Shown here piece by piece: positions 1 to 8,807 of a DNA stretch of 64,000 bases. The translations under genes and the position numbers were made by a program. This stretch comes from JAAYYY01 sp964602995. GTDB lineage: Bacteria > Chloroflexota > Anaerolineae > Promineifilales > Promineifilaceae. Every line of letters starts with the position of its first letter. The stretch's first letter is position 1. The notes under the pieces were generated by a model. That model did no database searches. It was not told the origin of the DNA and was given only the letters and a program-made list of their open reading frames with translations. The stretch is taken from positions 1 through 64,000 of the forward strand of contig CAZRTM010000003.1 in NCBI GenBank assembly GCA_964602995.1. The letters run 5' to 3'.

Positions 1-704
1 CCAAGCGAGCGTTCTTTGAGCGAGACATAGCGCTGGTGGCCGATGATGATGTGGTCCAGCAGCTCAATGTCGAGGAGTTTCCCAGCCTGGCGTATTTGCC
101 TGGTGACGTGTACATCTTCTGGGGAAGGGGACGGATCGCCGGATGGGTGGTTGTGCGCGACGATCATCGCCGCCGCATTTTCTTTGATCGCGGCACGGAA
201 CAGTTCCCCGACGCGCACCACAGAGGTGTTCAGACTCCCCACATAAATAGTCGGTGTGCTCAGGACGTGATTGCGGGTGTCGAGGAGGATCACCCGCAGA
301 TGCTCCTGTTCCAGAAACATCATTTCTGACATTAAGAGGTTGGCCGCGTCGGCGGGTGAGGTGACACGCGGCCGCTCCTGGGGGGCTGATACGAGGAGAC
401 GCCGGCCCAGCTCCAGCGCGGCTTTCATTTCCGCTGCCTTTGCCGGACCGACGCCATTTACCTGACACAGTTCGGTTAGCGAAGCGCGGGCAATGCCAGG
501 GAGGCCGTTGAAGTGTGCCAGCACACGCTCTGCAAGCCGTACAACGTTCTCGCCGCCGACGCCGGTGCGGATGGTGATGGCCAGCAGCTCAGCGTTAGAC
601 ATGGCCCGGGCGCCGAGGCGCGCCAGCCGTTCGCGCGGACGTTCATCTTCGGGCATGTCCCGAATCATCGGGGCATACTCAAGCGAGGTGCTTTCCTGTG
701 TCAT
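1..704 (-). CDS. radC: DNA repair protein RadC (3' end cut by window edge)
   Basis: The reading frame is open from ATG 704 to the left edge, so the last residues and the stop are missing. About 234 residues are visible. The N-terminal half carries a helix-hairpin-helix-like UPF0758 region (ending VNGVGPAKAAEMKAALELGR). The C-terminal half is a JAMM/MPN-like domain with the RadC signature HNHPSGDPSPSPED, whose two His and the Asp are expected metal ligands. The start is supported by AAGGAGGAACC immediately before ATG. The family is conserved, but its biochemical role (DNA repair or recombination) is not well established. It is the last gene visible in a leftward group, about 100 bp after a small hypothetical gene. 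Confidence 0.93.
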   Translation of the reverse strand, partial: MTQESTSLEYAPMIRDMPEDERPRERLARLGARAMSNAELLAITIRTGVGGENVVRLAERVLAHFNGLPGIARASLTELCQVNGVGPAKAAEMKAALELGRRLLVSAPQERPRVTSPADAANLLMSEMMFLEQEHLRVILLDTRNHVLSTPTIYVGSLNTSVVRVGELFRAAIKENAAAMIVAHNHPSGDPSPSPEDVHVTRQIRQAGKLLDIELLDHIIIGHQRYVSLKERSL

Positions 705-802
705 GGTTCCTCCTTGGGTTGGTAGCGTTGTTTGACGTCGATTGTTATGTGGTTCGGTGCAACGGGAAGGAAATCCTCGCTCTGATGGGAGACGTCAGCG
801 CG

Positions 803-985
803 TTATGGCACGCCCTTCATCAGCTCTACAAGCTCTTCCCATTCCTCGGAAGACATATGTAGGGAGACGCCCCCAAGTTCAAGATGGTAGACAAATTCTC
901 CCTCTTCATCACTGCGCCACACAAAGTAGGATTCTGTTTCGGCAATGATATCGCCATCCTGATTGCTCTGATTGTTACTGTTCAT
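803..985 (-). CDS. Small acidic hypothetical protein, 60 aa
   Basis: A 60-residue frame with ATG at 985, preceded by AGGAGATGATAG at good spacing. It begins only 3 bp after the stop of the upstream GNAT gene, so it is probably the third gene of the AI-2E permease/GNAT operon. The protein is strongly acidic. It has an Asn/Gln-rich N-terminus followed by an alternating hydrophobic/acidic segment (YFVWRSDEEGEFVYHLELG) and an amphipathic tail (EEWEELVELMK), which suggests a small beta-sheet plus helix fold. I do not recognise the family and assign no function. Ribosome-binding site, tight spacing and well-formed composition support a real gene. Confidence 0.65.
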   Translation of the reverse strand: MNSNNQSNQDGDIIAETESYFVWRSDEEGEFVYHLELGGVSLHMSSEEWEELVELMKGVP

Positions 986-988
986 CTA

Positions 989-1909
989 TCATCTCCTATT
1001 CTGGCTGGTTGAGCCTGTTATCGTTGATGGTTGTGTCGGACGGGCAGTCGCCAGTTGTCTTTCGAATACCGACATTTCATACGTTTCAATTTCCCATCCT
1101 GCCGCCTCCAACGCCGCACGCAGCACGGGGTCTGCCGGCGGCTTCAGACGGAGCCGCTCCACTTCGCCGAAAACGCCGGGTTGGCGCAGCGCCTCTGCCA
1201 GAGGGCGAAGCGCGGTCTGGTCGCCGTCGATATAGTTGACACCCAGCGTCCCATTTTGGTCATGGCTGATGATCACGAGTCCCCGGCCGTCCTCTCCTGA
1301 GCCGCGCCACCAGTAGACGCGCTCTTCCGCCACCAGCGACGACAGGCGGGGCAGGAGTTCAAACCATTTCCAGCGCCTTTCGAATAACTGGCCCCAGGCC
1401 TTGAAGAGAGGGGAAGCTGCCAACCAGCGTTGTAGCTCAGACAGCTCTCCGCTGGTGACGGCAGAGAACGATCCTTTTCCAGCACTTTCAGAGGACGGTT
1501 CAGTGTCGCACAGTATGTTGGTGCTTACCAGCTCAAACGCGGTTTCTTTAGCCAGTTTGTGGACGGCTTCGTTGCGGCTGTTGGTGGCAAAGCGTAGCAC
1601 GCCGCTGGCGATGCGGTCTGCCATTTCCACGGCATAGTTGTGCAGAAGGCGAGCAATGCCCCGGCCGCGATGTTGGGGATGGACGCGCAGCCCTTCGAGC
1701 CACCATTCACCTTCTGCCAGCCGAGTCAGCTTGCCAAAGCCGACCAGCTCCTGCCCTTCGTATACCACAGTAAACTGGCCGTGCGGATCGGCGACCCAGT
1801 TGGCGAACTGGCGTGGTACATAATCCTCACCTTCCCATATGTGGGCGGAGAGGGCAGCAACGGCGGCTTCATCCTCAGGTTGGGCTGCACGAAAGTGAAA
1901 ATTGTTCAT
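989..1909 (-). CDS. GNAT family N-acetyltransferase
   Basis: A 306-residue protein whose N-terminal ~150 residues form a GNAT fold. The acetyl-CoA-binding motif A is visible as RVHPQHRGRGIARLLH (V-x4-R-G-x-G-x-A), after the usual beta4 strand (EWWLEGLRV). The C-terminal half (about 160-300) is a second, poorly recognisable domain ending in a basic tail and may be a degenerate second GNAT module. GNAT enzymes transfer an acetyl group from acetyl-CoA to amines; the substrate cannot be read from sequence. The ATG overlaps the stop of the upstream AI-2E permease as ATGA (1906-1909), indicating translational coupling. AGAAGAGAG serves as ribosome-binding site. Confidence 0.85.
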   Translation of the reverse strand: MNNFHFRAAQPEDEAAVAALSAHIWEGEDYVPRQFANWVADPHGQFTVVYEGQELVGFGKLTRLAEGEWWLEGLRVHPQHRGRGIARLLHNYAVEMADRIASGVLRFATNSRNEAVHKLAKETAFELVSTNILCDTEPSSESAGKGSFSAVTSGELSELQRWLAASPLFKAWGQLFERRWKWFELLPRLSSLVAEERVYWWRGSGEDGRGLVIISHDQNGTLGVNYIDGDQTALRPLAEALRQPGVFGEVERLRLKPPADPVLRAALEAAGWEIETYEMSVFERQLATARPTQPSTITGSTSQNRR

Positions 1910-3090
1910 CTCTCTTCTGTAATTGGCGCTGCCGCCGCCATGTCAGGAAAGGGGGGCAGGTCATTCAATTTGCGGTTGATGTAGACGGTAATTAAGCGCA
2001 GGGTGGCCAGCACCGGCGCTGCCAGTAAGATGCCCAGAATACCGGCCACGCTGGCGCCTGCCAGAGCGGCAATAAACACTACCATGGGGTGCATATTGAG
2101 ACTGCGGCCGATGATGCGTGGAACGAGAAAGGTGTTTTCGACCTGCTGAATCAGCATATAGAGACCAAGGACGATGAGGGCGAACCACAGGGGACCAACC
2201 TGAGAGCCAAGCCAACTGGATTCCGGTTGCAGGATGGCGACGACAATGGCCGGGATGGAGGCCAAGGTGGGGCCGATGTTGGGAATAAATTCCCCGATAG
2301 CGGCGATGATGGCCAGCACCAGAGCGTTTGGTAATTCGATGGCGGTGGCGATGACAAAGGTCATGGCGCCAACGATGATGCAGAGCACAAGCCGGCCACG
2401 GAAAAAGGCGTTCCAAATGGCGCTAATCTCCTGCACCAGACGGTACATCTCAGGATGGTACTCTTCGGGAAGAAGGTTGATTGTGGAATCGAGCAAGAGG
2501 CGGTGATCCTTAGCCATATAGAAAGAAATGAAGAGGATGATCAGGATCCAACCGACTGTGGTAATGGTAGCGCTGGCCAGATTGCCGAAAATGGTGAATG
2601 AGGGCCGTCCGATTGCCTGAGCAATGCCAATGAGGTTTATGCTAAGGCTCTGGTAGATTTCTTCAAGCCTCAGCTCGTTGAGTGGAATCTCGATGTTACG
2701 GATGATGAGCGGGCGGCTCAGAAATTCGCCCAGCGCCAGCAGGTAGTCGGGCAGGTTTTCGAGGAAAATGCTGAACTGGTCGATGATGCGTGGCACAGTG
2801 CCAACCGGGATGGCAACGAGGACAATGATGATGACGGTGTAAACGAGGCCCAAGGCGAGGTTGCGCGAGATAGGGACGTTTTTCTGCAGAGTGCGAACCA
2901 ATGGTTCGATGGCGTAGGCGACGATCATGGAGATGATGATGGGGAGGAGGACGGAACGGACGCGGTAAAGCAGCAAACCGGCAAGCAGCAACAAACCTAC
3001 TTGCACGATGCGCTTGGTACTGGGAGGCCAGGGTGGGGAGACAATGGTGGGCGTATCCCCTGTTTCTGGCTCGTGCGTTTCTTTATTCAT
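1906..3090 (-). CDS. AI-2E family transporter (PerM/YdiK-like permease)
   Basis: A 394-residue polytopic membrane protein. Hydrophobic segments at about residues 30-75, 85-110, 160-185, 215-240, 245-270, 300-330 and 340-370 match the eight-helix AI-2E transporter (formerly UPF0118) topology. Typical family stretches are YAIEPLVRTLQ near the N-terminus, ISFYMAKDHR in the middle and FIPNIGPTLASIPA and MHPMVVFIAALAGA near the C-terminus. Characterised members include TqsA (AI-2 export) and Na+/H+ antiporter-like proteins, so the substrate stays open. It is first in a three-gene leftward group with the GNAT enzyme and a small protein. No clear Shine-Dalgarno precedes ATG 3090. Confidence 0.88.
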   Translation of the reverse strand: MNKETHEPETGDTPTIVSPPWPPSTKRIVQVGLLLLAGLLLYRVRSVLLPIIISMIVAYAIEPLVRTLQKNVPISRNLALGLVYTVIIIVLVAIPVGTVPRIIDQFSIFLENLPDYLLALGEFLSRPLIIRNIEIPLNELRLEEIYQSLSINLIGIAQAIGRPSFTIFGNLASATITTVGWILIILFISFYMAKDHRLLLDSTINLLPEEYHPEMYRLVQEISAIWNAFFRGRLVLCIIVGAMTFVIATAIELPNALVLAIIAAIGEFIPNIGPTLASIPAIVVAILQPESSWLGSQVGPLWFALIVLGLYMLIQQVENTFLVPRIIGRSLNMHPMVVFIAALAGASVAGILGILLAAPVLATLRLITVYINRKLNDLPPFPDMAAAAPITEER

Positions 3091-3134
3091 GCTGCAGCAA
3101 CCGGCGCTCTACTCTCGACTCTCGCACATCGATG

Positions 3135-3162
3135 ATTATAGCCGATCTGGCTAACGCCGGAA
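3135..3162 (-). promoter_or_regulatory. Possible promoter for the AI-2E permease group
   Basis: On the minus strand a perfect TATAAT (3135-3140) is preceded by a weak -35, TTCCGG (3157-3162), with a 16-bp spacer. The predicted start of transcription is near 3128, 38 nt before ATG 3090. The -35 overlaps the 3' end of the proline dehydrogenase gene. Confidence 0.3.
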
Positions 3163-4185
3163 GAAGTTGACGATAAAGAACCATAGATTGGCCGGACGCT
3201 CGGCAAGCCGCCGCATCAAGTAGGGATACCAGGCGGTTCCGTAGGGCACGTAGACACGCACGCGGTATCCTTTTCGCACCAATTCTTCCTGCAGGTTGCG
3301 TCGCACACCAAAAAGCATCTGGAACTCAAACTCTTCTGCAGAGACACCACGCTCTGTGGTATAGCGGATTGCTTCCTCAATCATGTTCTCGTCGTGAGTG
3401 GCGAGGCCGGTATAGACGCCATTTTCCAGTGCTGTTTCCCCTAATAGCAGATGGGTGAGGCGGATGAAATTATCGTTCGTCTGTGTTTTCTCAGGAAAAG
3501 CAACGCTGGGCGGTTCGTCGTAAGCGCCCTTGCAGAGCCGCACGGAAACGCCGTCGTCGATGAACGAAAGCACATCTCCTTCACTACGGTGAAGATAGGC
3601 CTGGATAACAACTCCGCAATTCATCAATTCACATTTTTCGCGCAGCGTCCGCAAGATGCGGAAGGTTGGCTCTATCAGTGCACTCCCTTCCATGTCGATG
3701 CGGACGAAAATATCATGCTCCTGTGCTTTCTCCACGATGCGGCTGGCGTTGGCCAGGGCTAACTCCTCATCAATTTCCAGACCCAACTGGCTGAGCTTGA
3801 TGGAAACGGTGGCGTCCACATTCGACTGTGCAATTTGTTCAACCAGGCGCAGAATCTCGGCCGCCGCCGCGTTTGCTTCCTCAGGCGCCGTGACGCTTTC
3901 GCCCAGGAAAGCAGCGCTGGCGGTCAGGCCCGAATCGTTGAGCTGGCGCGTTGTCTCGATGACGTCATCAATGGTGTCGCCTGCGACAAAGCGGCGGGCG
4001 ACGTACCAGGTGGGTGGAAAATTGGTGACGAAATTGCGCGCCCAGCTGGCGTGGGCCAGGTAGAGAAGGGTGGAGCGCAAGCCGCGGGCAATATAGAAGT
4101 AGATGAGGAGCGCGGCGAGCAGAAAGGTGACGGGATATAAGAATGGAATACGTTTGGGTTTTGACTCTGTGTGTTGTTCAGGCAT
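3151..4185 (-). CDS. Membrane-anchored proline dehydrogenase family protein
   Basis: A 344-residue monofunctional proline dehydrogenase (PRODH) barrel that would oxidise proline to pyrroline-5-carboxylate with FAD and pass electrons to quinone. Barrel motifs appear in order: KLSQLGLEID, RIDMEGS, QAYLHRSEGD, RLCKGAY, ATHD, FEFQMLFGVRR and the substrate-binding signature YVPYGTAWYPYLMRRLAERP. It resembles the PruB/PutA-domain type without the aldehyde dehydrogenase half. Unusually, it starts with a basic stretch and a hydrophobic helix (about residues 15-34), predicting a membrane anchor. No pyrroline-5-carboxylate dehydrogenase is in the window. It is transcribed alone from its own predicted promoter. 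Confidence 0.9.
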   Translation of the reverse strand: MPEQHTESKPKRIPFLYPVTFLLAALLIYFYIARGLRSTLLYLAHASWARNFVTNFPPTWYVARRFVAGDTIDDVIETTRQLNDSGLTASAAFLGESVTAPEEANAAAAEILRLVEQIAQSNVDATVSIKLSQLGLEIDEELALANASRIVEKAQEHDIFVRIDMEGSALIEPTFRILRTLREKCELMNCGVVIQAYLHRSEGDVLSFIDDGVSVRLCKGAYDEPPSVAFPEKTQTNDNFIRLTHLLLGETALENGVYTGLATHDENMIEEAIRYTTERGVSAEEFEFQMLFGVRRNLQEELVRKGYRVRVYVPYGTAWYPYLMRRLAERPANLWFFIVNFFRR

Positions 4186-4581
4186 AGACGCTCGCCGATT
4201 TTATTGAGGAGTTCAGTTGATATTCTGATTGTACAAAGGGAAGAGGGCTATCGCAACGATAAGATCATCCAGAATAGTAGACCAAATTGGATATTGCCAG
4301 ATTCACGAAGGTGTGCTTTCCTTATGAACGGGCATCTGTTCCAGTCTGAGCGCCCAATTTACCTACCAATTTTTGGCAATTTCAGGGATTGAAAGATGAA
4401 AACGGAGATTGACGCGCCGGAGCAGCGTCAGCTTCGTCTGGCTCGCACTGTTCAGGAGACAGGTACGTTGGTAACCGCAACTGTTGGCCTGGAGTGCTGA
4501 GGTGCTTTGAGGTGGATATATTCACAGATGTAACCGGCTAATTGAAGATTGACATCATTCGTTCGGAGAAAATAGAGCAAC
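4186..4581. other. Intergenic region between divergent genes
   Basis: A 396-bp gap between the leftward proline dehydrogenase and the rightward histidine kinase. It holds the minus-strand promoter listed separately (4228-4256). The plus strand has a 34-codon frame (4396-4500, ATG to TGA) with AGGGA upstream, but no other sign of coding. No strong plus-strand promoter or hairpin is obvious; TTGACA at 4549-4554 lacks a convincing -10 at the right distance. Confidence 0.6.
4228..4256 (-). promoter_or_regulatory. Sigma70-type promoter for proline dehydrogenase
   Basis: Minus strand: -35 TTGCGA (4251-4256), 17-bp spacer, -10 TACAAT (4228-4233). The predicted transcription start is near 4221, leaving a 35-nt leader before ATG 4185. 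Confidence 0.5.
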
Positions 4582-7326
4582 ATGGCAAGCATCGCGCGAA
4601 TCCTCTATGTGGTAAGCTCGCTTATCAGCAGGTCACCCGAGCGCAATGGGAATGGGAAGCCGCCTGAACTCTCTGCCACCGCAACAGAGGTTGAGAGGCT
4701 GCAATTTCTGAGTTGGGCGGGCCAGGCCTTAACTCTCAGTTCTGACCTGGCGCTGGTCGCACCCAGGTTCCTGGAGCGTGCAGCCAGGCTGCTGGGAGCA
4801 GACCTTGGTGTACTCTTCCAGCTTGCGGCAGGAGAGGCCGGGCTGCTCGACCGGCAGATCTATTATTCCTGGCCAGAGATGAGTGACGTCGACGTCAGGG
4901 CCTTGCTGCAACCCGTATTGCCAGATTTGGACCCCCAGGTGCGTCGCGACTGTTTTTTTCATGAAGTGGTTGCCATAGACGGCGAAGATACGGAATTCCT
5001 GGTGGTTCCCGTGCAGTGTGAGAGTGACCTGTGGGGTACTTTGTGTTTCAGGCGAGGGGCACAGAGCCAGGAGTGGACAGGTTCAGATGTGGCGTTGATC
5101 AGGACATTGAGCGCGCTCATCGATGTGGCGCTACAGAACCAGCAGCTCTATCGTGGCATCGAGACGCGCCTGTTGGAGCAGGAAACGGTCGCTTCTGACA
5201 ACGCTCGTCTGTTGGCGGCTGAACAGGAGCAGCTACAACTGGTGCAGACGTTACAGGAGGTAGGGGCGCTCCTGACAACCAGCCTGCGGCTTGAGGAGGT
5301 CTATGAGCAGATTTTTGACTTGCTGGCAAGGGTGGTGAGCTACGATAGCGTCTCAATCTTGTTGCTTCAGGATGATGGTCATCTGGAACTGGCGGCAGCG
5401 CGAGGGCTGCCGGACTATAGAATCGCGGAAGAAATTGTACAGGGGTTGGCGTATGAGAGGCTGGTTGGTCCTCTGGAGGGAGTACGCTACCGGGTGATTA
5501 CCGATACACGGGAAGACGAAGCGTGGGTTACCGCACAGAGCATGGACTACATCCGTTCCTGGGTCGGGGCGCTGCTGGTAGTCAAAGGCAAGCCTATTGG
5601 CGTCCTCAATGTGGATAAGTCTATCCCCGGTGCTTACAGTGATGCTGCCGGAAAGGCTGTGGCCGCGTTTGCGAACCAGGCAGCGGTGGCCATCGAAAAT
5701 GCCCGGCTCCACGAAGAGACCAGGCAACGGGCTAATGAGCTGGAGATTGTCCATCAGGTTAGTTCGGCGATAGCGACTGTCGTGGATATTGATCAGCTAA
5801 TTGAACAGACGACTGAGTTTATTGCCAGCCGCATTTACCCTGATGTCTTTGGCTTTGTGCTGTTGGAGCCATCGACCGGCCTGTTCATGCCCCATTATTC
5901 ATATCATGGATTGCCGCCAGGTGGCAGCGAAATAGCCGTGCCCCTGCACGAGAGTGTTACAGGATGGGTGGTGCGAACGGGCCAGGCTTTGTTGGTTCCT
6001 GACGTTGGCCAGGAACCGCTCTATTTCTCGATTGTGTCGGAAACACGCTCGGAAATCGCCGTGCCCCTGCATTGTAATGGGCAGGTCATCGGCGCTATTA
6101 ATGTGGAGAGCCGCGAGCCAAACGCGTTTTCGGAGACCGATATGCGTTTCTTGAAGACGCTGGCGGGCCAGGTGGCGACCGCTATTGAGCGAGCGCAGTT
6201 GTATGAGAACCTGGAGGAGCAGGCCGCCGACCTGGCCGAGGAAGTGCGCGACCGGACGGCAGAGCTACAGTCGGAGCGTGATCGAATGCTGGCTATTCTG
6301 GAGAGTGCAGGTGAAGGCATTCTGTTCATCGATTGCGATGAAACAATCCTGTATATCAATCCGGCGATGGAACGGCAAACCGGTTATTCGCGCGAGGAGT
6401 GTCTGGGCAAGACGCCTCACATCTGGCGCTGCGAGCAGACGCCCGAATCGGTTTTCGACGAGATGTGGGAAACGATAGTCAATGGCCAGCGCTGGCAGGG
6501 GGAGATGATTAGCAGGCGCAAGGACGGCTCTACTTTTGATGCATCGGTGACAGTGACGCCGCTCTATGACAGCAGCGGAGGGTTGACGGGCTATGTCAGG
6601 GTGCAGGCTGATATCAGTCGCCTGAAGGAAGTGGACCGGCTAAAGTCGAAGTTCATTGCCAATGTCTCCCATGAGTTACGTACACCTCTTACTAACATTC
6701 GTATGTACGTTTCTTTGCTAGAGCGTGGGAAAATGGCTCGCTGGGAACATTATCTGGCTGTCATCCAGCAGGAGACGGATCGCCTGACGCGGCTGATACA
6801 AGATTTGCTGGACCTTTCACGGCTGGAGGCGAGGGCGCCCTTGCCCAAAAAGGTCCCTGTAGATATGGCCTCGCTGGTGGAAGAGGTGGTTCAACTGTTT
6901 CAGGCTCGTGCTGAACGCAAGAGGATCACCATAAGGCGGCAGGTCGAATCAGGTTTGCCGCCTGTTCTGGTTGAGAAGTCCGAGCTGCAGCAAGTGTTCA
7001 ACAATCTGGTGGCCAATGCTTTGGCCTACACGCCGTCAGACGGTACAGTTAAGATCAGAGCAGAAGTGGACGAAGTGGATGGAGACGAGGGGATACGGTT
7101 ACAGGTGTCAGACAATGGGCCGGGTATCAGAGATGAGGAGCGGCCGCGATTGTTTGAACGGTTTTACCGGGGCAGCGCCGCGCTGCGCGGTAAAGAACCG
7201 GGTACCGGCCTCGGCCTTTCCATTTGCAAGGAAATTATTGATTACTATGGTGGAACGATTCGAGCGGATGTTTCTGAAGAAGGAGGGGCGCTCTTCACTG
7301 TGTGGTGGCCCATCGGCGCTAAGTGA
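4582..7326 (+). CDS. Orphan multi-sensor histidine kinase (GAF-GAF-GAF-PAS-HisKA-HATPase)
   Basis: A 914-residue soluble histidine kinase with no transmembrane segment. Visible in order: GAF (about 30-180), a coiled coil, GAF (about 220-375), GAF (about 385-545), a second coiled coil (LEEQAADLAEEVRDRTAEL), PAS (about 570-685), HisKA with phospho-acceptor His697 in NVSHELRTPLTNIR, then HATPase with N-box (NNLVANALAYTP), G1 box (VSDNGPGI) and G2 box (GTGLGLSI). The kinase core looks complete and active. No response regulator is nearby, so the partner is unknown. GAF domains bind small ligands or tetrapyrroles; none shows an obvious bilin-binding Cys motif. It is followed at 15 bp by a DNA glycosylase gene and may be co-transcribed with it. 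Confidence 0.93.
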   Translation: MASIARILYVVSSLISRSPERNGNGKPPELSATATEVERLQFLSWAGQALTLSSDLALVAPRFLERAARLLGADLGVLFQLAAGEAGLLDRQIYYSWPEMSDVDVRALLQPVLPDLDPQVRRDCFFHEVVAIDGEDTEFLVVPVQCESDLWGTLCFRRGAQSQEWTGSDVALIRTLSALIDVALQNQQLYRGIETRLLEQETVASDNARLLAAEQEQLQLVQTLQEVGALLTTSLRLEEVYEQIFDLLARVVSYDSVSILLLQDDGHLELAAARGLPDYRIAEEIVQGLAYERLVGPLEGVRYRVITDTREDEAWVTAQSMDYIRSWVGALLVVKGKPIGVLNVDKSIPGAYSDAAGKAVAAFANQAAVAIENARLHEETRQRANELEIVHQVSSAIATVVDIDQLIEQTTEFIASRIYPDVFGFVLLEPSTGLFMPHYSYHGLPPGGSEIAVPLHESVTGWVVRTGQALLVPDVGQEPLYFSIVSETRSEIAVPLHCNGQVIGAINVESREPNAFSETDMRFLKTLAGQVATAIERAQLYENLEEQAADLAEEVRDRTAELQSERDRMLAILESAGEGILFIDCDETILYINPAMERQTGYSREECLGKTPHIWRCEQTPESVFDEMWETIVNGQRWQGEMISRRKDGSTFDASVTVTPLYDSSGGLTGYVRVQADISRLKEVDRLKSKFIANVSHELRTPLTNIRMYVSLLERGKMARWEHYLAVIQQETDRLTRLIQDLLDLSRLEARAPLPKKVPVDMASLVEEVVQLFQARAERKRITIRRQVESGLPPVLVEKSELQQVFNNLVANALAYTPSDGTVKIRAEVDEVDGDEGIRLQVSDNGPGIRDEERPRLFERFYRGSAALRGKEPGTGLGLSICKEIIDYYGGTIRADVSEEGGALFTVWWPIGAK

Positions 7327-7341
7327 ACAGGGCAGGGAACG

Positions 7342-7968
7342 ATGAACGACCGGCAGTTAAAGGCTGAGGTGTTGTCGCCTGTTTTCTTCGCGCGGCCGGC
7401 AACGGTGGTGGCGCGCCAGCTTCTGGGCAAGCGCCTGGTGCGCGTGTTGAATGGACAGCGAATCAGTGGACGGATTGTAGAGGCAGAAGCTTACTGCGAC
7501 AGCGAAGAGCCGGATCTGGCCTGCCACGGCACAGCGAATGGAGGACGACCCACGCCCCGCACGAAGGTGATGTTTGGGCCGGCCGGCTATGCCTATATCT
7601 ATTTCACCTATGGTATGCACTGGATGTTTAACGTGGTGACGGGGGAGGTGGGCCAGGCTAATGCTGTGTTGATTCGGGCGCTGGAACCGTTGGAGGGCGA
7701 GCCTTTGATGGCTGAACGCCGGCAACGCCCGCGTAAGGATTGGACGAATGGGCCGGGCAAATTAACACAGGCGTTGGTCATCGACAAAACGTTGAATGGC
7801 GCGTATCTTTGCACATCTGACAGTGTTATATGGATTGAGGAGGACAGCAACATCCCCGACGAAGCAGTTGCTGTAGGTGCGCGAATTGGATTGGGCAGCA
7901 CACCAGAGCCCTGGTATTCGATCCCCTGGCGTTATTGGGTGCGTGATAACCCATACGTCTCTCGCTAA
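7342..7968 (+). CDS. 3-methyladenine DNA glycosylase, AAG/MPG family
   Basis: A 208-residue protein matching the usual ~200-residue AAG/Mpg fold (not the HhH AlkA type). It excises alkylated purines such as 3-methyladenine and hypoxanthine from DNA, starting base-excision repair. Family motifs: ARQLLGKRLV, IVEAEAY (its second Glu is the expected catalytic water-activating residue), TPRTKVMFGPAGYAYIYFTY with the DNA-intercalating Tyr region, NVVTG, AVLIRALEP and GPGKLTQAL. The ATG follows the kinase stop by 15 bp with AGGGAACG as ribosome-binding site. No catalytic residue appears missing. Confidence 0.94.
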   Translation: MNDRQLKAEVLSPVFFARPATVVARQLLGKRLVRVLNGQRISGRIVEAEAYCDSEEPDLACHGTANGGRPTPRTKVMFGPAGYAYIYFTYGMHWMFNVVTGEVGQANAVLIRALEPLEGEPLMAERRQRPRKDWTNGPGKLTQALVIDKTLNGAYLCTSDSVIWIEEDSNIPDEAVAVGARIGLGSTPEPWYSIPWRYWVRDNPYVSR

Positions 7969-8015
7969 ACACGGGCGCTGCTGTTGGCCTGGCAGGCTGC
8001 CTGCATTTTGGAGGA

Positions 8016-8807
8016 ATGATGAAATTACTGGAAGGAAAGAAGGCGCTTATTTTCGGAATTGCAAACAACCGTTCCATCGCCTGGGGCATCGCCCAGACGA
8101 TGCACGAGCATGGGGCCGAACTGGCTTTTAGCTATGGCCTGCCGCAGTTGGAACGCCGCGTGCGTCCCCTGGCAGAATCAATCGGCGTTGATTTTGTGGA
8201 AAAGTGCGATGTCACGAGCGATGCGGAAATCGAAGCGTTATACGAGAAGGTTGGCGAGCAATTTGGCAATATCGACATCCTCGTCCACTCGGTTGCCTAT
8301 GCGCCGCAGGAAGAGCTGATGGGCCGTTTTGTGGAAACCAGCCGCGAAGGATTTAAGCTGGCCCTGGAAATCAGTGCATATAGCCTGGTGGCGGTGACAC
8401 GTGCGGCGCTGCCTCTGATGAAGGACGGCGGGTCGGTGATGACCATGACTTATTATGGGTCTGAAAAAGCGATGCCCAATTATAATGTGATGGGCGTGGC
8501 TAAGGCGGCGCTGGAGGCCAACGTGCGCTATCTGGCTGCCGACCTGGGGCCAGATGGCATCCGGGTCAATGCTATCTCAGCCGGGCCGATTAAAACGCTT
8601 TCCGCCGCTGGGGTCTCTGGTTTTCGCAAAATGTTGCGTTATACGGAAGAGCGCAATCCATTGCGCCGCAATGTGGACCAGGAGGAGGTGGGACAAACGG
8701 CGCTCTGGTTGGCCAGTGACCTGAGTAGTGGAGTGACCGGGGAAGTGATCTATGTAGATGCCGGTTACCACATTTTGGGTATGCCGGAACCGGTTGATGC
8801 TGGTTGA
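8016..8807 (+). CDS. fabI: Enoyl-[acyl-carrier-protein] reductase (NADH), FabI
   Basis: A 263-residue short-chain dehydrogenase superfamily enzyme catalysing the last reduction of each fatty acid elongation cycle. It shows the FabI-type nucleotide site GIANNRSIAWGIA, the substrate Tyr146 and catalytic Tyr156 with Lys163 (Y-x6-K in NYNVMGVAK), and the loop ISAGPIKTLSA. Residue numbers match E. coli FabI exactly when counted from the first of two adjacent ATGs. GGAGGA runs directly into the first ATG (8016), so the second ATG (8019) is better spaced and may be the real start. The last codons and the stop lie in a 10-bp tandem repeat, so the C-terminal residues could differ between strains. Confidence 0.95.
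   Translation: MMKLLEGKKALIFGIANNRSIAWGIAQTMHEHGAELAFSYGLPQLERRVRPLAESIGVDFVEKCDVTSDAEIEALYEKVGEQFGNIDILVHSVAYAPQEELMGRFVETSREGFKLALEISAYSLVAVTRAALPLMKDGGSVMTMTYYGSEKAMPNYNVMGVAKAALEANVRYLAADLGPDGIRVNAISAGPIKTLSAAGVSGFRKMLRYTEERNPLRRNVDQEEVGQTALWLASDLSSGVTGEVIYVDAGYHILGMPEPVDAG

Noticed and set aside
64..468. 134-residue minus-strand frame in the radC region
   Set aside because: It is a shadow of radC in another frame; the true radC frame, lacking a stop in the window, carries all family motifs.
4171..4392. 73-residue plus-strand frame and a 34-codon frame at 4396-4500
   Set aside because: No family features and atypical composition; the first overlaps the proline dehydrogenase promoter. 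The second has a weak ribosome-binding site but nothing else.
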